Assembly: GCF_900187395.1 (NCBI RefSeq)
Contig: NZ_FYEZ01000003.1
Location: 124,001 to 188,000, forward strand
Direction of reading: 5' to 3'
Length of the DNA: 64,000 bases
Source of the DNA: Kytococcus aerolatus
GTDB taxonomy: Bacteria > Actinomycetota > Actinomycetes > Actinomycetales > Dermatophilaceae
Shown: positions 1 through 9,150 of the stretch, piece after piece
Position numbering within the stretch: position 1 is the first letter of the stretch
Layout: the number at the start of each line of letters is the position of its first letter
The notes under the pieces: model-generated
Told to the model about the DNA's origin: nothing
Seen by the model: only the letters and a program-made list of their open reading frames with translations
Databases searched by the model: none
Made by a program: the position numbers and the translations under genes

Positions 1-2707
1 TGGCTCGATCGTGACACACGCCCATCATCCTGACAAGGTAGTAATGTGGGGATTCCTCGAGCGCGAGGACCGGCACCCCGCTGAGGCCGAGGGCGAACTC
101 CCACGCCTCCGGCGTCTCGTCCCAGAGCGCCTGTTCAACCTCCGCGTTGTTCCACGCGCTGCCCGGGGGGAGGCGCACCGTGCAGTCATTGAGGAGGGCG
201 GTCGTCGACTCGTCGGGAACGACCTCCCTGGGAACTGTCACCGGCTCCTCCGTCAGCCACGGGAGAATCCGCCACTCCCCGTTCACCACGGCCACGAGCA
301 TGACCTCGAGCGTCTCCTCGATGTCCCGCACCGCCGCCCGCGCTGTGTCGCTCTGCTCCGGGTCCCCCACCTCACCGGCAGCCCATCCCTGGATGGGCCC
401 CCGCCCCGGCTTCTTCAGGGCAAAGGCCTGAGCCCCCTTCTGCTGACGACGACGTTCGGCTGCGTCACGCTGCTCGGCCTCCTGCCAGAGCTCCTGCCAC
501 CCGATCGGAACCTGTGGCGCGGTGGAGTAGGTCGAGGCCACCAGTCCGGGGATGTCTCCGGGTAGCTCGATGCCGGAATCTCCTCGGCTCTGCAACTCGC
601 CCAAGGTGGCCAGCAGCAGTGACTCCGCGTACACGTAACTGCTCGCCCCGAAGTCCGGCACCCCCTCCGCGACCGCATGCCCCCCGACCCACAGGGTGGG
701 GACCCGGCGCGCCGCAGGGCGCGAGCGATCGTGCCGATGCATCCTGCCGGCCCGCTGGAGCAGGAGGTCCATCGGCGCCAGATCCGAGATCATCGCGTCG
801 AAATCGACATCGAGGGACTGCTCGACCACCTGCGTACCGACCACCACGTGGCGCGCCGGACGCTCCACACCATCCCGGGGTGGCCCGAAACGCTCCACCA
901 GCTCCACGTCTCGACGGGCACGGTCAGCCGCCACGAACCGGGAATGGGTGAGAGTCACCTCCTGCTCCCCCAGAGTCGCCGCGACTTCGCGGAACAGTCT
1001 CTGGGCACGCCCGACGGTGTTCACCACCACGAGGACGCACCCGCCCTCGTCGTACAACTCCCGCGCACGGGCAGCCATGACCTGCAGATCCCCAGGCAGC
1101 ATCTCCACAGCCATCCAGTGACCGCGCCCACTGGGCGGCACCTCCGTCACCGAAGCCGACTCACCGGACACCCATGTCACCACCGGGTAGGCAGTGGTCT
1201 CCTCAACGGAGTCACTCTCGGGCGCGTAGGCGCTGATCAGCTCCTGCCGCCGAGCAGGCGGAAGGGTGGCTGAGAGCAGGATGGTCGGAACCCCGGCTGC
1301 ACCCAGCCAGGAGAGGACCCGTGTCAGGTAGACATTCATCCACGCGTCATAGGCGTGCACCTCGTCGATCACGACGACCTTGCCGTAGAGGCCGAGCATC
1401 CGGAGGGCCAGGTGCTTGGAGCGCAACGCTGCAAAAAGCACCTGATCGACCGTCCCCACGACGACATTCGCCAAGGTGCCCTTCTTCCGCCCCGACAACC
1501 ACTCGTGCACCACGACCCGATCCACCCTGGTCCCGCCCTCTCGGGACGACTCGGTGTCCACCTCACCGGGATGTGGGCGCAGACCTTGGTAGAGGCGGTT
1601 CATCCGCGCCTTGCCGTGCGCGAGGGTGATGCTCGCCCCCACCTTCATCTCCTCGCCGGGAAGGTGCTCCACCCAGGACACCACCCGCGAGAACATCGCG
1701 TCGGTGGTCGCCTGCGTGGGCAGGGCGACGAACACCCCACCGAGGCCGTGGCGGGCTGCCAGCACCTCGGCAGCCGCGAGCGCAGCCTCCGTCTTGCCCT
1801 CCCCCATCGGCGCCTCGATCACCATCAGACCGGGGGCACGACTCTCGCGGGCGACCCCGACGGCTGCCTCCTGGACAGGGCGAACAGTCGCTCCGGGCGG
1901 CAGGTCGAACCGGGACGCAACCAGGGACTGGGCGTCCCGGTCGAGCACCTCGGCAGGCTTCCAGGGCGAGGGCAGCCCCAGCTCCGTCAAACCGTCCTCC
2001 ACACGAGTCGACAGAGGCGCGGCGTAGGGGAAGAGGGCCTCGTTGCTGGCGATCCAGTCCGCCACGATCACCAGTCCGGTCAACGCAGCCTGTGCAGTTT
2101 GCGGCAGGGCCGGCAACGAGCCCAGTCGCGCCATGCCCGCACGGCTCCACGCCCTTTCGAGCAGCTCGCTCCGCGACACGTCCCACTGCCCGTGTCCATA
2201 CAGACTGGGATGGGCCGTGGGCTCCACGTCGATGAGTTCACTCGACGTGGGCGGGGCCCCGTGATGACCGCCGACGACGGCGGCGTACGTGAGGGCCGTT
2301 GCCCTCGTGACACCACACTCAGACTCGAGCCACTGGGTCAGGATCCACGCCCCCGTCCTGGTGTGGTGCGCGCGCCGCCGCAGGCCGCGGCTGAACCCAC
2401 CTCCACCCACCAGCCCCTGAGCCTGCATGAGGGAGTAGAGATGATCGTGCATCGAGGCGAAGGCTGGGGTCGCCTTCCCGATGTCATGGACTCCCGCAAG
2501 GAACACCGCGACCCGCCGCAGGTCCTCCACGGGCAGGCCGACCGCTGTGGCCACGCGCTGGGCGACCCCAGCCGGGAGCCACGAGTCCCAGAGCCATCCC
2601 GCGACCTCCGCGGCGTCCTCCAGGTGACGGTGCAGGGGGAGGAACTCGTGAGCCTCGTTGGGAGACTTCGCCCAGAGGGACTCTGTGGCCGGCGTCACGT
2701 CGCTCAT
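1..2707 (-). CDS. cas3: CRISPR-associated helicase/nuclease Cas3 (type I-E), 3' end outside window
   Basis: An uninterrupted minus-strand frame of more than 900 codons starts at ATG 2707 and is still open at base 1, so the C-terminus lies outside the window. Cas3 is the nuclease-helicase that Cascade recruits to unwind and degrade invader DNA. The N-terminal HD nuclease shows GVHDIGKATPAF (His74-Asp75). The SF2 helicase shows Walker A APMGEGKTEAAL (Lys about 305), ALPTQATTDAMF, the DEVH box IDEVHAYDAWM (Asp about 448) and, further on, VVGTQVVEQSLDVDFD. The length already seen approaches a full Cas3 of about 900-960 residues. The Cascade and cas1-cas2 genes would be expected to the left, beyond the window. 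No frameshift was seen. A CRISPR remnant lies 55 bp upstream of the start. Subtype I-E is inferred from the repeat type and the Cas3 sequence style. Confidence 0.93.
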   Translation of the reverse strand, partial: MSDVTPATESLWAKSPNEAHEFLPLHRHLEDAAEVAGWLWDSWLPAGVAQRVATAVGLPVEDLRRVAVFLAGVHDIGKATPAFASMHDHLYSLMQAQGLVGGGGFSRGLRRRAHHTRTGAWILTQWLESECGVTRATALTYAAVVGGHHGAPPTSSELIDVEPTAHPSLYGHGQWDVSRSELLERAWSRAGMARLGSLPALPQTAQAALTGLVIVADWIASNEALFPYAAPLSTRVEDGLTELGLPSPWKPAEVLDRDAQSLVASRFDLPPGATVRPVQEAAVGVARESRAPGLMVIEAPMGEGKTEAALAAAEVLAARHGLGGVFVALPTQATTDAMFSRVVSWVEHLPGEEMKVGASITLAHGKARMNRLYQGLRPHPGEVDTESSREGGTRVDRVVVHEWLSGRKKGTLANVVVGTVDQVLFAALRSKHLALRMLGLYGKVVVIDEVHAYDAWMNVYLTRVLSWLGAAGVPTILLSATLPPARRQELISAYAPESDSVEETTAYPVVTWVSGESASVTEVPPSGRGHWMAVEMLPGDLQVMAARARELYDEGGCVLVVVNTVGRAQRLFREVAATLGEQEVTLTHSRFVAADRARRDVELVERFGPPRDGVERPARHVVVGTQVVEQSLDVDFDAMISDLAPMDLLLQRAGRMHRHDRSRPAARRVPTLWVGGHAVAEGVPDFGASSYVYAESLLLATLGELQSRGDSGIELPGDIPGLVASTYSTAPQVPIGWQELWQEAEQRDAAERRRQQKGAQAFALKKPGRGPIQGWAAGEVGDPEQSDTARAAVRDIEETLEVMLVAVVNGEWRILPWLTEEPVTVPREVVPDESTTALLNDCTVRLPPGSAWNNAEVEQALWDETPEAWEFALGLSGVPVLALEESPHYYLVRMMGVCHDRA

Positions 2708-2762
2708 GTCGACGAACCTAGCCGGCGCCTCCGACAACATCCGCGGGCCCGGCACCAGGGAC

Positions 2763-2851
2763 AGCCCACCCCCGCATGCGCGGGGAGCACGTGCAACCCT
2801 GACTGACGGGCCACATCACTCCAGGGTCATCCCCTGCTGCGAGGGGCGCCC
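2763..2851 (-). CRISPR. Two-repeat, one-spacer type I-E CRISPR remnant upstream of cas3
   Basis: A 28-nt unit at 2763-2790 looks like a type I-E repeat. Read on the minus strand it begins GTGCTCCCCGCGCATGCGGG, and its core is the hairpin CCCCGC-ATGC-GCGGGG. Exactly 61 bp further on, at 2824-2851, is a decayed copy with 18 of 28 identical bases that keeps the CCCC/GGGG arms. The 33 nt between them (2791-2823) is the spacer. A period of 61 bp is the usual I-E value. No further unit was seen at 2702 or 2885. On the canonical (minus) strand the decayed copy comes first, the reverse of a normal leader-repeat-terminal order. This may be a dying satellite array or a regulatory mini-array for the cas operon. 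Confidence 0.72.
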
Positions 2852-2861
2852 GAGAACGCTA

Positions 2862-2876
2862 CCGCCCCGACGGCGG
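2862..2876 (-). terminator. Weak hairpin after the hutI operon
   Basis: CCGCC and GGCGG flank a 5-nt loop 14 nt past the stop codon of the small membrane protein gene. There is no U-tract, as is common at this GC content. It could end the hutI transcript before the CRISPR remnant and cas3. Confidence 0.3.
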
Positions 2877-2889
2877 CGCCCCCATCCAC

Positions 2890-3147
2890 TCACCCCGCCA
2901 GCACCCTCCCCAGCGCCCGCCCGGCCACGACAAACGGCCAGAGCACCACTACCAGCAGCCACTCGGCCACCCAGAAGGGGGTCAGCAGCAGGAGCGGCAG
3001 CACCAGCAGGAAGGCCAGGCACCCGGAGAGGGGGTCGTCACCCAGCGGGGCGGCCCCCGCCAGGCTGAGCATGTTCTTCATCCACTCGTGCGTCCACGGC
3101 CGCCACGGCAGCCGCCACACCGAGCTCTCCCGGCCCGCCACGCTCAC
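2890..3147 (-). CDS. Small membrane protein, translationally coupled to hutI
   Basis: This 85-residue product is not recognised as a named family. Its start codon overlaps the hutI stop as ATGA (3147/3144), which supports real, coupled translation. The N-terminus is polar with several Trp residues. Residues about 42-76 form one or two hydrophobic segments rich in Leu and Val ([20 protein letters not shown], then [17 protein letters not shown]). It may be a two-segment hairpin membrane protein. It is the last gene of the minus-strand run that ends before the CRISPR remnant. Nothing in the sequence links it chemically to histidine breakdown. Confidence 0.7.
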   Translation of the reverse strand: MSVAGRESSVWRLPWRPWTHEWMKNMLSLAGAAPLGDDPLSGCLAFLLVLPLLLLTPFWVAEWLLVVVLWPFVVAGRALGRVLAG

Positions 3148-4403
3148 ACCTCCAGCGCGCGCACCACCGGAACGCCCATCCGGTACGGGATGTGCAGCCA
3201 GCTCGGCCCGTCAATCCGCGCCAGGTCGGCCCGCATCCCCACCCGCACGGCCCCCACGTCCTCCCGGCGCAGCGAGAGCGCCCCGCCCAGGGTGGCGGCC
3301 TGCAGCGCCTCGGCCGGGGTCATGCCCATCTCCCGCACCGCCGTGGCGATCATGAAAGGCATCGAGGACGAGTAGCAGGTGCCCGGGTTGCAGTCGCTGG
3401 CCAGCGCCACCCGCGCCCCGGCGTCCAGCAGCCGCCGCGCGTCGATGTACGGGTGCTTCGTGCTGAACTCCACACCCGGCAGCAGCCCCGCCACCGTGCC
3501 GGCCGCCCCGTCGGCCCACGATCCGGCGAGCGCCTCCACGTCCGCCTCGCTCAGATAGGTGCAGTGGTCCACCGCGGCCGCCCCCAGCTCCACGGCCAGC
3601 TGTGCGCCGGGCCCCTCGCCCAGCTGGTTGCCGTGGACCCGCAGCCCCAGCCCGGCCGCCTTCCCGGCCTCCAGCACGCGGCGCGACTCCTCCCCGGTGA
3701 ACGCGTACGGGCTGTTCGGCTCGCAGAACACGTCCACCCAGCGCACGTGCGGCGCCACGGCCTCGAGCATCTCCCCGCAGACCAGGTCGACATAGTCCTC
3801 GCGCGTGCCGGCCTCGCCGTCGCGGTACTCCGGCGGCACCACGTGCGCCCCCAGGAAGGTCACCTCGTCGGTCACCTCCCGCAGCCGCCGGGCGGCCTCC
3901 GCCTCGGTGGCCACGTCCAGCCCGTAGCCCGTCTTGATCTCGACGGTCGTGGTGCCCTGGGCCCGCATCTCGGCCACCCGGCCCCGCACCAGGTCGACCA
4001 GGTCCACCGGGCGGGCCGCCCGCGTCGCCTCGATGGTGGTGGCGATCCCCCCGCCGTCATAGGCCTGCCCGGCCATCCGCGCCGCGAACTCGGCCGACCG
4101 GTCCCCGCCGAACCACAGGTGCGAGTGGGAGTCCACGAAGCCCGGGATCACCGCCGCCCCGCCCACCGAGACCGCCCAGTCGGCCGCCGGGGCGTCCGCC
4201 GCCCGCCCCACCCACTGGATGCGGGAGGCCTCCCCCTCGGTCTCACTGCCCACGACGATCGCCGCGTCCCGGATCACACCCAGCCCAGCGTGGAGCGCGT
4301 CCTCCCCGGTCGCGGTGCCGCCGGCGTCCAGGCCGTCGGGGTGCTGGGGGTCGTTGGTGACGAGTTCGCCGATGTCCGTGATGAGCATTGCCATGCGGGC
4401 CAT
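3144..4403 (-). CDS. hutI: Imidazolonepropionase
   Basis: A 419-residue cytoplasmic amidohydrolase of the histidine-utilisation pathway. It hydrolyses 4-imidazolone-5-propionate, the product of HutU, to N-formimino-L-glutamate. Family marks are the metal-binding [40 protein letters not shown] and [17 protein letters not shown] near the C-terminus, and the length fits the family. I chose ATG 4403, which directly follows the upstream stop (4408). ATG codons at 4394 and 4388 are equally possible. It is separated from hutU (18785) and hutH (32501), so the hut genes sit at three loci here. The hut palindrome was not found upstream of this run. Confidence 0.93.
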   Translation of the reverse strand: MARMAMLITDIGELVTNDPQHPDGLDAGGTATGEDALHAGLGVIRDAAIVVGSETEGEASRIQWVGRAADAPAADWAVSVGGAAVIPGFVDSHSHLWFGGDRSAEFAARMAGQAYDGGGIATTIEATRAARPVDLVDLVRGRVAEMRAQGTTTVEIKTGYGLDVATEAEAARRLREVTDEVTFLGAHVVPPEYRDGEAGTREDYVDLVCGEMLEAVAPHVRWVDVFCEPNSPYAFTGEESRRVLEAGKAAGLGLRVHGNQLGEGPGAQLAVELGAAAVDHCTYLSEADVEALAGSWADGAAGTVAGLLPGVEFSTKHPYIDARRLLDAGARVALASDCNPGTCYSSSMPFMIATAVREMGMTPAEALQAATLGGALSLRREDVGAVRVGMRADLARIDGPSWLHIPYRMGVPVVRALEV

Positions 4404-4407
4404 GCTC

Positions 4408-5520
4408 TCAGGCCACGACGCTCGGCTTCCGCTCTGCCGCACCTTCGCCGTCGTCCTCGCGCTCGTCCTCGTCCGGGTCCGGCATGCCGGCCCGCTCCCG
4501 CTGGGCGTGGGTCATGAGCCGCAGGTCCGCGTCGTCGTCGAAGCTCACGCCCAGGCCACCGGCGACGACCCCCATCGCCGAGCTGAACCAGGCCACCCGC
4601 AGGTAGTTGTTGGGCTCGGCGGAGTGGCCGATGACCTCGGTCATGAACGCCGGCGGGATGACTGCGCTGGTGCCGATGAGCATGAGCACGAAGAGCAGCA
4701 CCCACAGGGCGCTGACCGCCATCGCCATTGTGAGCACGGTGGACATGTTGTACAGCGCCACCAGGCGCACGGGCATCGCACTGTCGCCCTTCTCCCAGAG
4801 CCGGTTGCCCACGATGAGCCAGCCGGTCATGAAGAGCACCGAGAGCAGCGCCACGATCACCAGGCGGTACTCGCTCATCACGTCGGCCATCTTCCAGATG
4901 GAGTTGTAGAACATTCCGAAGGAGGCCGTGGCCGCCGCGGCCGCGAAGGCACCCGTCAGCTTGGGTGCCGCCGCCCACGGCTCGTTCGAGACCACCATCC
5001 CGGCCACCAGCCGGGAGCGGCCCGTGACGCGCCCCGTGCGCAGCGCCCAGGAGCCGTCCTCCCGCTGCGACCAGCGCGCCCGCCGCACCGCCTCCGAACG
5101 GTCCAGGCCCTCCGCCCGCTCCCCCAGCGCCACGAGCGCCACCTCCCCCAGGAGACCCGCGATCACCCGCTCCCCGAGGAGCACGCCCAGGGTCGGCAGC
5201 GAGACCAGCCCCACCCCCTCACCCGGGAAGGCCACCGCCATGAGCGGACGGTCGTCCACGAAGCGCGGCAGCTCGGTGAGGAGGAGCACCACGTCCGCGT
5301 CCCGGTCGGCCAGGTTCAGCTGCTTGGCCCCGCTCAGGGTGATGCGGTGGTCCTGCTCCACCCGGACGCGACGGCTCGAGACCTGGACGCGGACCCGCCG
5401 CCCCAGGGTGGAGCTCAGGGACACCTGCAGCCGGTCCCGGGCGGCCTCCGCCCGACGGGTGGGCAGCCCCGGGTCGGCCACCAGCCGGACCCGGAGCGCC
5501 TGCTGCTCGTGATCAGTCAC
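4408..5520 (-). CDS. Uncharacterised membrane protein
   Basis: A product of about 370 residues that I do not recognise. The first half is soluble and rich in Arg, Val and Leu, with a stretch ([20 protein letters not shown]) that resembles a small alpha/beta fold. From about residue 185 there are four hydrophobic segments: [54 protein letters not shown] and [15 protein letters not shown]. The tail is acidic ([14 protein letters not shown]). I chose GTG 5520 because the longer frame begins with residues unlike a protein N-terminus. It lies 4 nt upstream of hutI and 36 nt downstream of the dehydrogenase gene, so it is probably in the same operon. Its function is unknown. Confidence 0.78.
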   Translation of the reverse strand: MTDHEQQALRVRLVADPGLPTRRAEAARDRLQVSLSSTLGRRVRVQVSSRRVRVEQDHRITLSGAKQLNLADRDADVVLLLTELPRFVDDRPLMAVAFPGEGVGLVSLPTLGVLLGERVIAGLLGEVALVALGERAEGLDRSEAVRRARWSQREDGSWALRTGRVTGRSRLVAGMVVSNEPWAAAPKLTGAFAAAAATASFGMFYNSIWKMADVMSEYRLVIVALLSVLFMTGWLIVGNRLWEKGDSAMPVRLVALYNMSTVLTMAMAVSALWVLLFVLMLIGTSAVIPPAFMTEVIGHSAEPNNYLRVAWFSSAMGVVAGGLGVSFDDDADLRLMTHAQRERAGMPDPDEDEREDDGEGAAERKPSVVA

Positions 5521-5556
5521 CCGACCATTGTGCTCGAGACCGGGCCGCACCTCGCC

Positions 5557-6588
5557 TCAGGCTGCCAGCTCCTGCGGCAGGGCACCCTCCCGGACGGCCA
5601 CCACCTGCGGGGTCCGGCCGTACAGGTCGGCCTCGGTGAGCACGGTCAGCGCCCGGGCCTGGATGGAGCGCATCACGTACCGGTCCATGGCCGCCTGGTC
5701 GAGGCGGGCGAAGAGCTCCGGCTCCCGCCACTCCACGGCGTCGCAGAGCACGGCCCCGGAGTTGGCGACGAAGTCCGGCAGGTAGCGGATGCCCCGCTCC
5801 TCGACGATCCGCTGGGCGGCCTCGGTGGCGAAGGGCGAGTTGGCGCTGGCGACGATCCAGCGCGCCTGCATCCGCTCAGCCAGCTCCTCGGTGACGATCC
5901 CCGACAGAGAGCACAGGACGACCACGTCGTACCCCCCGGTGAAGAGCTCCTCGTGGCCCACCGGCTGCACCCCCAGCCGCGCGGCGGCGTCCGGGCGGAT
6001 GTCGTGCCCGGCCACGGTGAACCCGGCCTGCCGGGCCAACCGGGCGACCTGCCCACCGACCTTGCCCAGCCCGTGCACCGCCACCCGGGGGCGCTCCCCC
6101 AGCTCCAGGGTGGTCATCAACGCCGCGAAGACCCCGCTGCCGGTGGAGACCGAGGTGTCGATGTCGGGATTCCCCAGGGAGTCGAGCACCGCCGGGTAGC
6201 GCTCCGCCACCGCCCGCATGTCCGCGCTGGTGGTGTTCAGGTCGCAGCCGGTGTAGAGCGCACCGTCGTGCTGCTCCAGCACGCGGGCCAGGGCCTCGTG
6301 CACCACGCTCCGGTCGGGCAGGTCCAGCGGCCCGTCGAGGACGAGCTTGGTGCCCCGAAAGCCGGTGTCGTAGAGCGCGTGCTTGCGGGTCATGCACTGG
6401 GCCAGCACGAGCGCCTCGGCCCGCGCCTCCTCGAGCGAGTCGTACTGCAGCCAACGGGTCCCCCCGTTGCCGGGACGCTCGCGACCGACCCCGGTCTCGT
6501 GGGCCACCGTGAGCGTGTGCTCCGGGGTGACCCGGTACGTGGTGACCGTGTAGCCGGCCACCTCCTCGGTGAGCAGTGGACGATTCAT
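5557..6588 (-). CDS. Leu/Phe/Val (Glu-family) amino acid dehydrogenase
   Basis: A 343-residue NAD(P)-linked amino acid dehydrogenase that would oxidatively deaminate an amino acid to its 2-oxo acid. The N-terminal substrate domain has MTRKHALYDTGFRGTKLV, in the position where the family keeps its catalytic lysines. It is followed by the dimer/cofactor entry DTSVSTGSGVFAALMTTL, the Rossmann motif VAVHGLGKVGGQVARLAR and the C-terminal DFVANSGAVLCDAVEW. It resembles valine or leucine dehydrogenases but is divergent. It lies 101 bp downstream of the lysR gene on the same strand, beside the lysine-type cluster. A second homologue is at 10670. The true substrate could be a branched-chain amino acid, lysine or 2-aminoadipate; the sequence does not decide. 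Confidence 0.85.
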   Translation of the reverse strand: MNRPLLTEEVAGYTVTTYRVTPEHTLTVAHETGVGRERPGNGGTRWLQYDSLEEARAEALVLAQCMTRKHALYDTGFRGTKLVLDGPLDLPDRSVVHEALARVLEQHDGALYTGCDLNTTSADMRAVAERYPAVLDSLGNPDIDTSVSTGSGVFAALMTTLELGERPRVAVHGLGKVGGQVARLARQAGFTVAGHDIRPDAAARLGVQPVGHEELFTGGYDVVVLCSLSGIVTEELAERMQARWIVASANSPFATEAAQRIVEERGIRYLPDFVANSGAVLCDAVEWREPELFARLDQAAMDRYVMRSIQARALTVLTEADLYGRTPQVVAVREGALPQELAA

Positions 6589-6689
6589 GGCGGCACCCTC
6601 TTTGCCTGGAGATCTTCCGGAAGAGCGGGCGGTTCACCACGCATCTTCCGGTGTTGTGCACATCACCGTGACATGGGTCACACGGGCTG

Positions 6690-7556
6690 TCAACGGTTCC
6701 CGGCGAAGATCTCCTCCAGGGCGCGCAGGACCGTCTGGACGCTCGCCCGCCGCCCCTGTGCCCGCGTGGTCAGCGCCACGATGGTGCGACTGCCTGCCCG
6801 CGGGGCCGGCTCCACCTCCAGCTCCCGCGGGTGCACCCGGAGCATGAGCGGGTTCACCAGGGCCCGGCCGACGCCCGCCTCGACCAGCGCCACCATGAGC
6901 GCGGTGTCGGTCACGACGTGCGCCGACTCCTGCCCCCGCCCGGCCAGGTGCAGCGCCCGCTGGACGGCCAGCCCGAAGGTCTCGGCCACCGGCGGGACGA
7001 TCCAGGTCGAGGCGCCGCCCGGCTCCCGGGAGCGGGCCTGCACGAAGGGCTCGGTGAGCAGCCGGACCGACACCACCTCCGGCGGGAGCTGCACCGGCAC
7101 CAGCTCGTAGTGCACCGAGAGGGCGACGTCCACCACCCCGGAGCGCACCGCCCCGGCCGCCTGCTCGACGTCGACCTCCTCGAAGACGAGGTCCACCGGC
7201 GGATCGGCAGCCGCCGCCCGGCGCAGGAGCGGTCGGCAGCAGACCGCGCCGGCGGTCTCGAAGATGCCCACCCGCACCGTCGCCCGCCCGGCGTGCAGCT
7301 CCCCCAGCGCCCGCTGCGCCGCCCGGTCCTCCCGGGTGACCCGACGGGCGTAGGGCAGGAAGGCCTGCCCCAGGTCGGAGAGCACCACCCCCCGGCCGTC
7401 CCGCAGGAAGAGCTCCCCGCCGACACCCCGGGAGAGGGCGGCCATCTGCTGCGAGACCGCCCCCGGCGTGTACCCGCACTCGGTAGCGGCCGCCTGCATG
7501 CTCCCGCGGTCGGCCACCACGCAGAAGGTCTGCAGCTGGGTCAGGGTCCAGGACAC
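6690..7556 (-). CDS. LysR-family transcriptional regulator
   Basis: A 288-residue LysR-type regulator. The N-terminal winged HTH covers about residues 1-60 (TLTQLQTFCVVADRGSMQAA, then GYTPGAVSQQMAAL). The C-terminal effector domain starts near VRVGIFETAGAV. The GTG start at 7556 is preceded by AGGTG with 4-nt spacing. It is divergent from hglS, and a 29-bp inverted repeat (7567-7595) in the shared intergenic region is a likely binding site. By position it should control the hglS-ALDH-dehydrogenase operon in response to a lysine-pathway metabolite. Pseudomonas putida also has a LysR gene inside its amaA-amaB-hglS locus, which fits. The effector is unknown. Confidence 0.9.
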   Translation of the reverse strand: MSWTLTQLQTFCVVADRGSMQAAATECGYTPGAVSQQMAALSRGVGGELFLRDGRGVVLSDLGQAFLPYARRVTREDRAAQRALGELHAGRATVRVGIFETAGAVCCRPLLRRAAAADPPVDLVFEEVDVEQAAGAVRSGVVDVALSVHYELVPVQLPPEVVSVRLLTEPFVQARSREPGGASTWIVPPVAETFGLAVQRALHLAGRGQESAHVVTDTALMVALVEAGVGRALVNPLMLRVHPRELEVEPAPRAGSRTIVALTTRAQGRRASVQTVLRALEEIFAGNR

Positions 7557-7566
7557 GTGACACCTC

Positions 7567-7595
7567 AGTTCTGCTGATGATTTCTCTGAAGAACT
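7567..7595. promoter_or_regulatory. Inverted repeat in the lysR/hglS divergent region
   Basis: AGTTCT (7567-7572) and its exact reverse complement AGAACT (7590-7595) are separated by 17 bp in an unusually AT-rich stretch. The site lies 10 bp upstream of the lysR start and about 90 bp upstream of the hglS start. That is the usual place for a LysR-type regulator site acting on both genes. An AT-rich TAATGAT at 7608-7614 may be part of the hglS promoter. Confidence 0.5.
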
Positions 7596-7686
7596 TGTCG
7601 CTTGCCCTAATGATATGACCCAGATCACGCTGGAGCCGGGTCGTCCCCACGACCCCGACCCGTCCATCACTCCAGGAGGTCTTCCC

Positions 7687-9066
7687 GTGACCGTGGCCCA
7701 GCACGAGCTCCGCGCCGCCTTCGCCGCGCACATGTCCCGGATGTACGGGCAGGAGGTCCCCGCCTACACCACGCTGGTCGAGGTCTCCGAGGGCGTGAAC
7801 CGCGACCACCTCGCCCAGCTCGGCGAGGCCGCCGAGCGACTCGGCTCCATCGAGCGGGTGACCGCCGAGCGCCACGGCGCGATCCGGGTCGGCACCCCGC
7901 AGGAGCTCGGGCACGTGGCCCGCGTCTTCGCCGCCTTCGGCATGCACCCCGTCGGCTTCTACGACCTGCGCGACTCCGCCTCGGCCGTCCCGGTGGTCTC
8001 CACCGCCTTCCGCCCGATCGACCGCCAGGAGCTGGCCCGCAACCCCTTCCGGGTCTTCACCTCGATGCTGGTGGCCGAGGACCCGCGCTTCTTCGACGCC
8101 GACCTGCGCCGCGAGCTGGCCGACTTCCTCGGCGCCCGCCGCCTCTTCGACGACGAGCTGCTCGCCCTGGCCGACCGCGCCGCCGCCGAGGGCGGCCTGC
8201 CCGAGCCGGAGGCCACCGAGCTGGTGGACCGGGCCACCGCCGTCTTCGAGCTCTCCGACGAGCCGATCGACGAGCAGTGGTACCGCCGCCTGGAGGAGAT
8301 CTCCTCGGTGGCCGCCGACATCGGCGGCGTGCCCACCACCCACATCAACCACCTCACCCCCCGCGTCCTGGACATCGAGGAGCTCTACCGGCGGATGGAG
8401 GAGCGCGGCATCGAGATGATCGACGAGATCCAGGGCCCGCCCTCCTGGGAGGGCCCGGACGTCCTGCTGCGCCAGACCTCCTTCCGCGCCCTGGACGAGG
8501 TGCGCGCCTTCCGCAAGCCCGACGGCAGCATCGGCGAGGGCACCCTGCGCGTGCGCTTCGGCGAGGTGGAGCAGCGCGGCATCGCCCTCACCCAGCAGGG
8601 CCGCGACCTCTACGACCGGATGCTCGGCGAGGTCGACGAGCGGCTGGCCGCCGAGGGCGGCCAGCGCGCCGAGCACGCCCGCCGGGTCTGGGCCCAGCAC
8701 CTGCCCACCACCGAGCAGGGCCTGGCCGAGCAGGAGCTGGCCTACTTCACCTACGAGCTCGCCGAGGGCGTCACCGAGCTGCCTGCGGACCACCGCGCCC
8801 ACGAGCTCGTCGCCTCCGGGCACCTGGTGGCCACCCCGGTGGTCTACGAGGACTTCCTGCCCCGCTCGGCGGCCGGGATCTTCCAGTCCAACCTCACGAC
8901 CGCCGGCAGCAAGGACGAGGAACAGGCCGGCACCGCCTACGACCTGGCCCGGCTCTCGGAGATCTGCGGGGTGGAGATCCACGACCCCTACGCCCTCTAC
9001 GCCGCCGAGCAGCAGGCCTCCCTGGACGCCATCGCCCGGACCACCGGGGTGACCGTCCGCCCCTGA
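7687..9066 (+). CDS. hglS: 2-oxoadipate dioxygenase/decarboxylase (HglS/YdcJ, DUF1338)
   Basis: A 459-residue member of the HglS/YdcJ family. HglS of P. putida is an Fe(II) enzyme of the VOC superfamily that converts 2-oxoadipate with O2 to D-2-hydroxyglutarate and CO2, late in lysine catabolism. The sequence shows ERHGAIRVGTPQELG, where His63 and Arg67 keep the HxxxR spacing of the family's metal and substrate residues. It also shows THINHLTPRVLDIEELYRRM, EIQGPPSWEGPDVLLRQTS and a C-terminal YEDFLPRSAAGIFQSNL. I chose GTG 7687 because AGGAGG at 7674-7679 is ideally placed. An ATG at 7615 lies in the promoter region. It is the first gene of a plus-strand operon with the aldehyde dehydrogenase. 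Confidence 0.92.
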   Translation: MTVAQHELRAAFAAHMSRMYGQEVPAYTTLVEVSEGVNRDHLAQLGEAAERLGSIERVTAERHGAIRVGTPQELGHVARVFAAFGMHPVGFYDLRDSASAVPVVSTAFRPIDRQELARNPFRVFTSMLVAEDPRFFDADLRRELADFLGARRLFDDELLALADRAAAEGGLPEPEATELVDRATAVFELSDEPIDEQWYRRLEEISSVAADIGGVPTTHINHLTPRVLDIEELYRRMEERGIEMIDEIQGPPSWEGPDVLLRQTSFRALDEVRAFRKPDGSIGEGTLRVRFGEVEQRGIALTQQGRDLYDRMLGEVDERLAAEGGQRAEHARRVWAQHLPTTEQGLAEQELAYFTYELAEGVTELPADHRAHELVASGHLVATPVVYEDFLPRSAAGIFQSNLTTAGSKDEEQAGTAYDLARLSEICGVEIHDPYALYAAEQQASLDAIARTTGVTVRP

Positions 9067-9150
9067 CCCGGCGGCCCCGCACTCCCCCTGACCTGATCCC
9101 TGACCAGCACCGACCCCACCCCCGACCACCGAACGATTCAGGAGGACCCC

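Noticed and set aside
1355-2806. A 483-codon plus-strand frame across cas3
   Set aside because: It is the antisense shadow of cas3; the minus strand carries HD, Walker A and DEVH motifs in one open frame.
2885-2912. A possible third CRISPR repeat one more period (61 bp) along
   Set aside because: Only a CTCACCCCGC stretch matches, and it lies at the 3' end of the small membrane protein gene.
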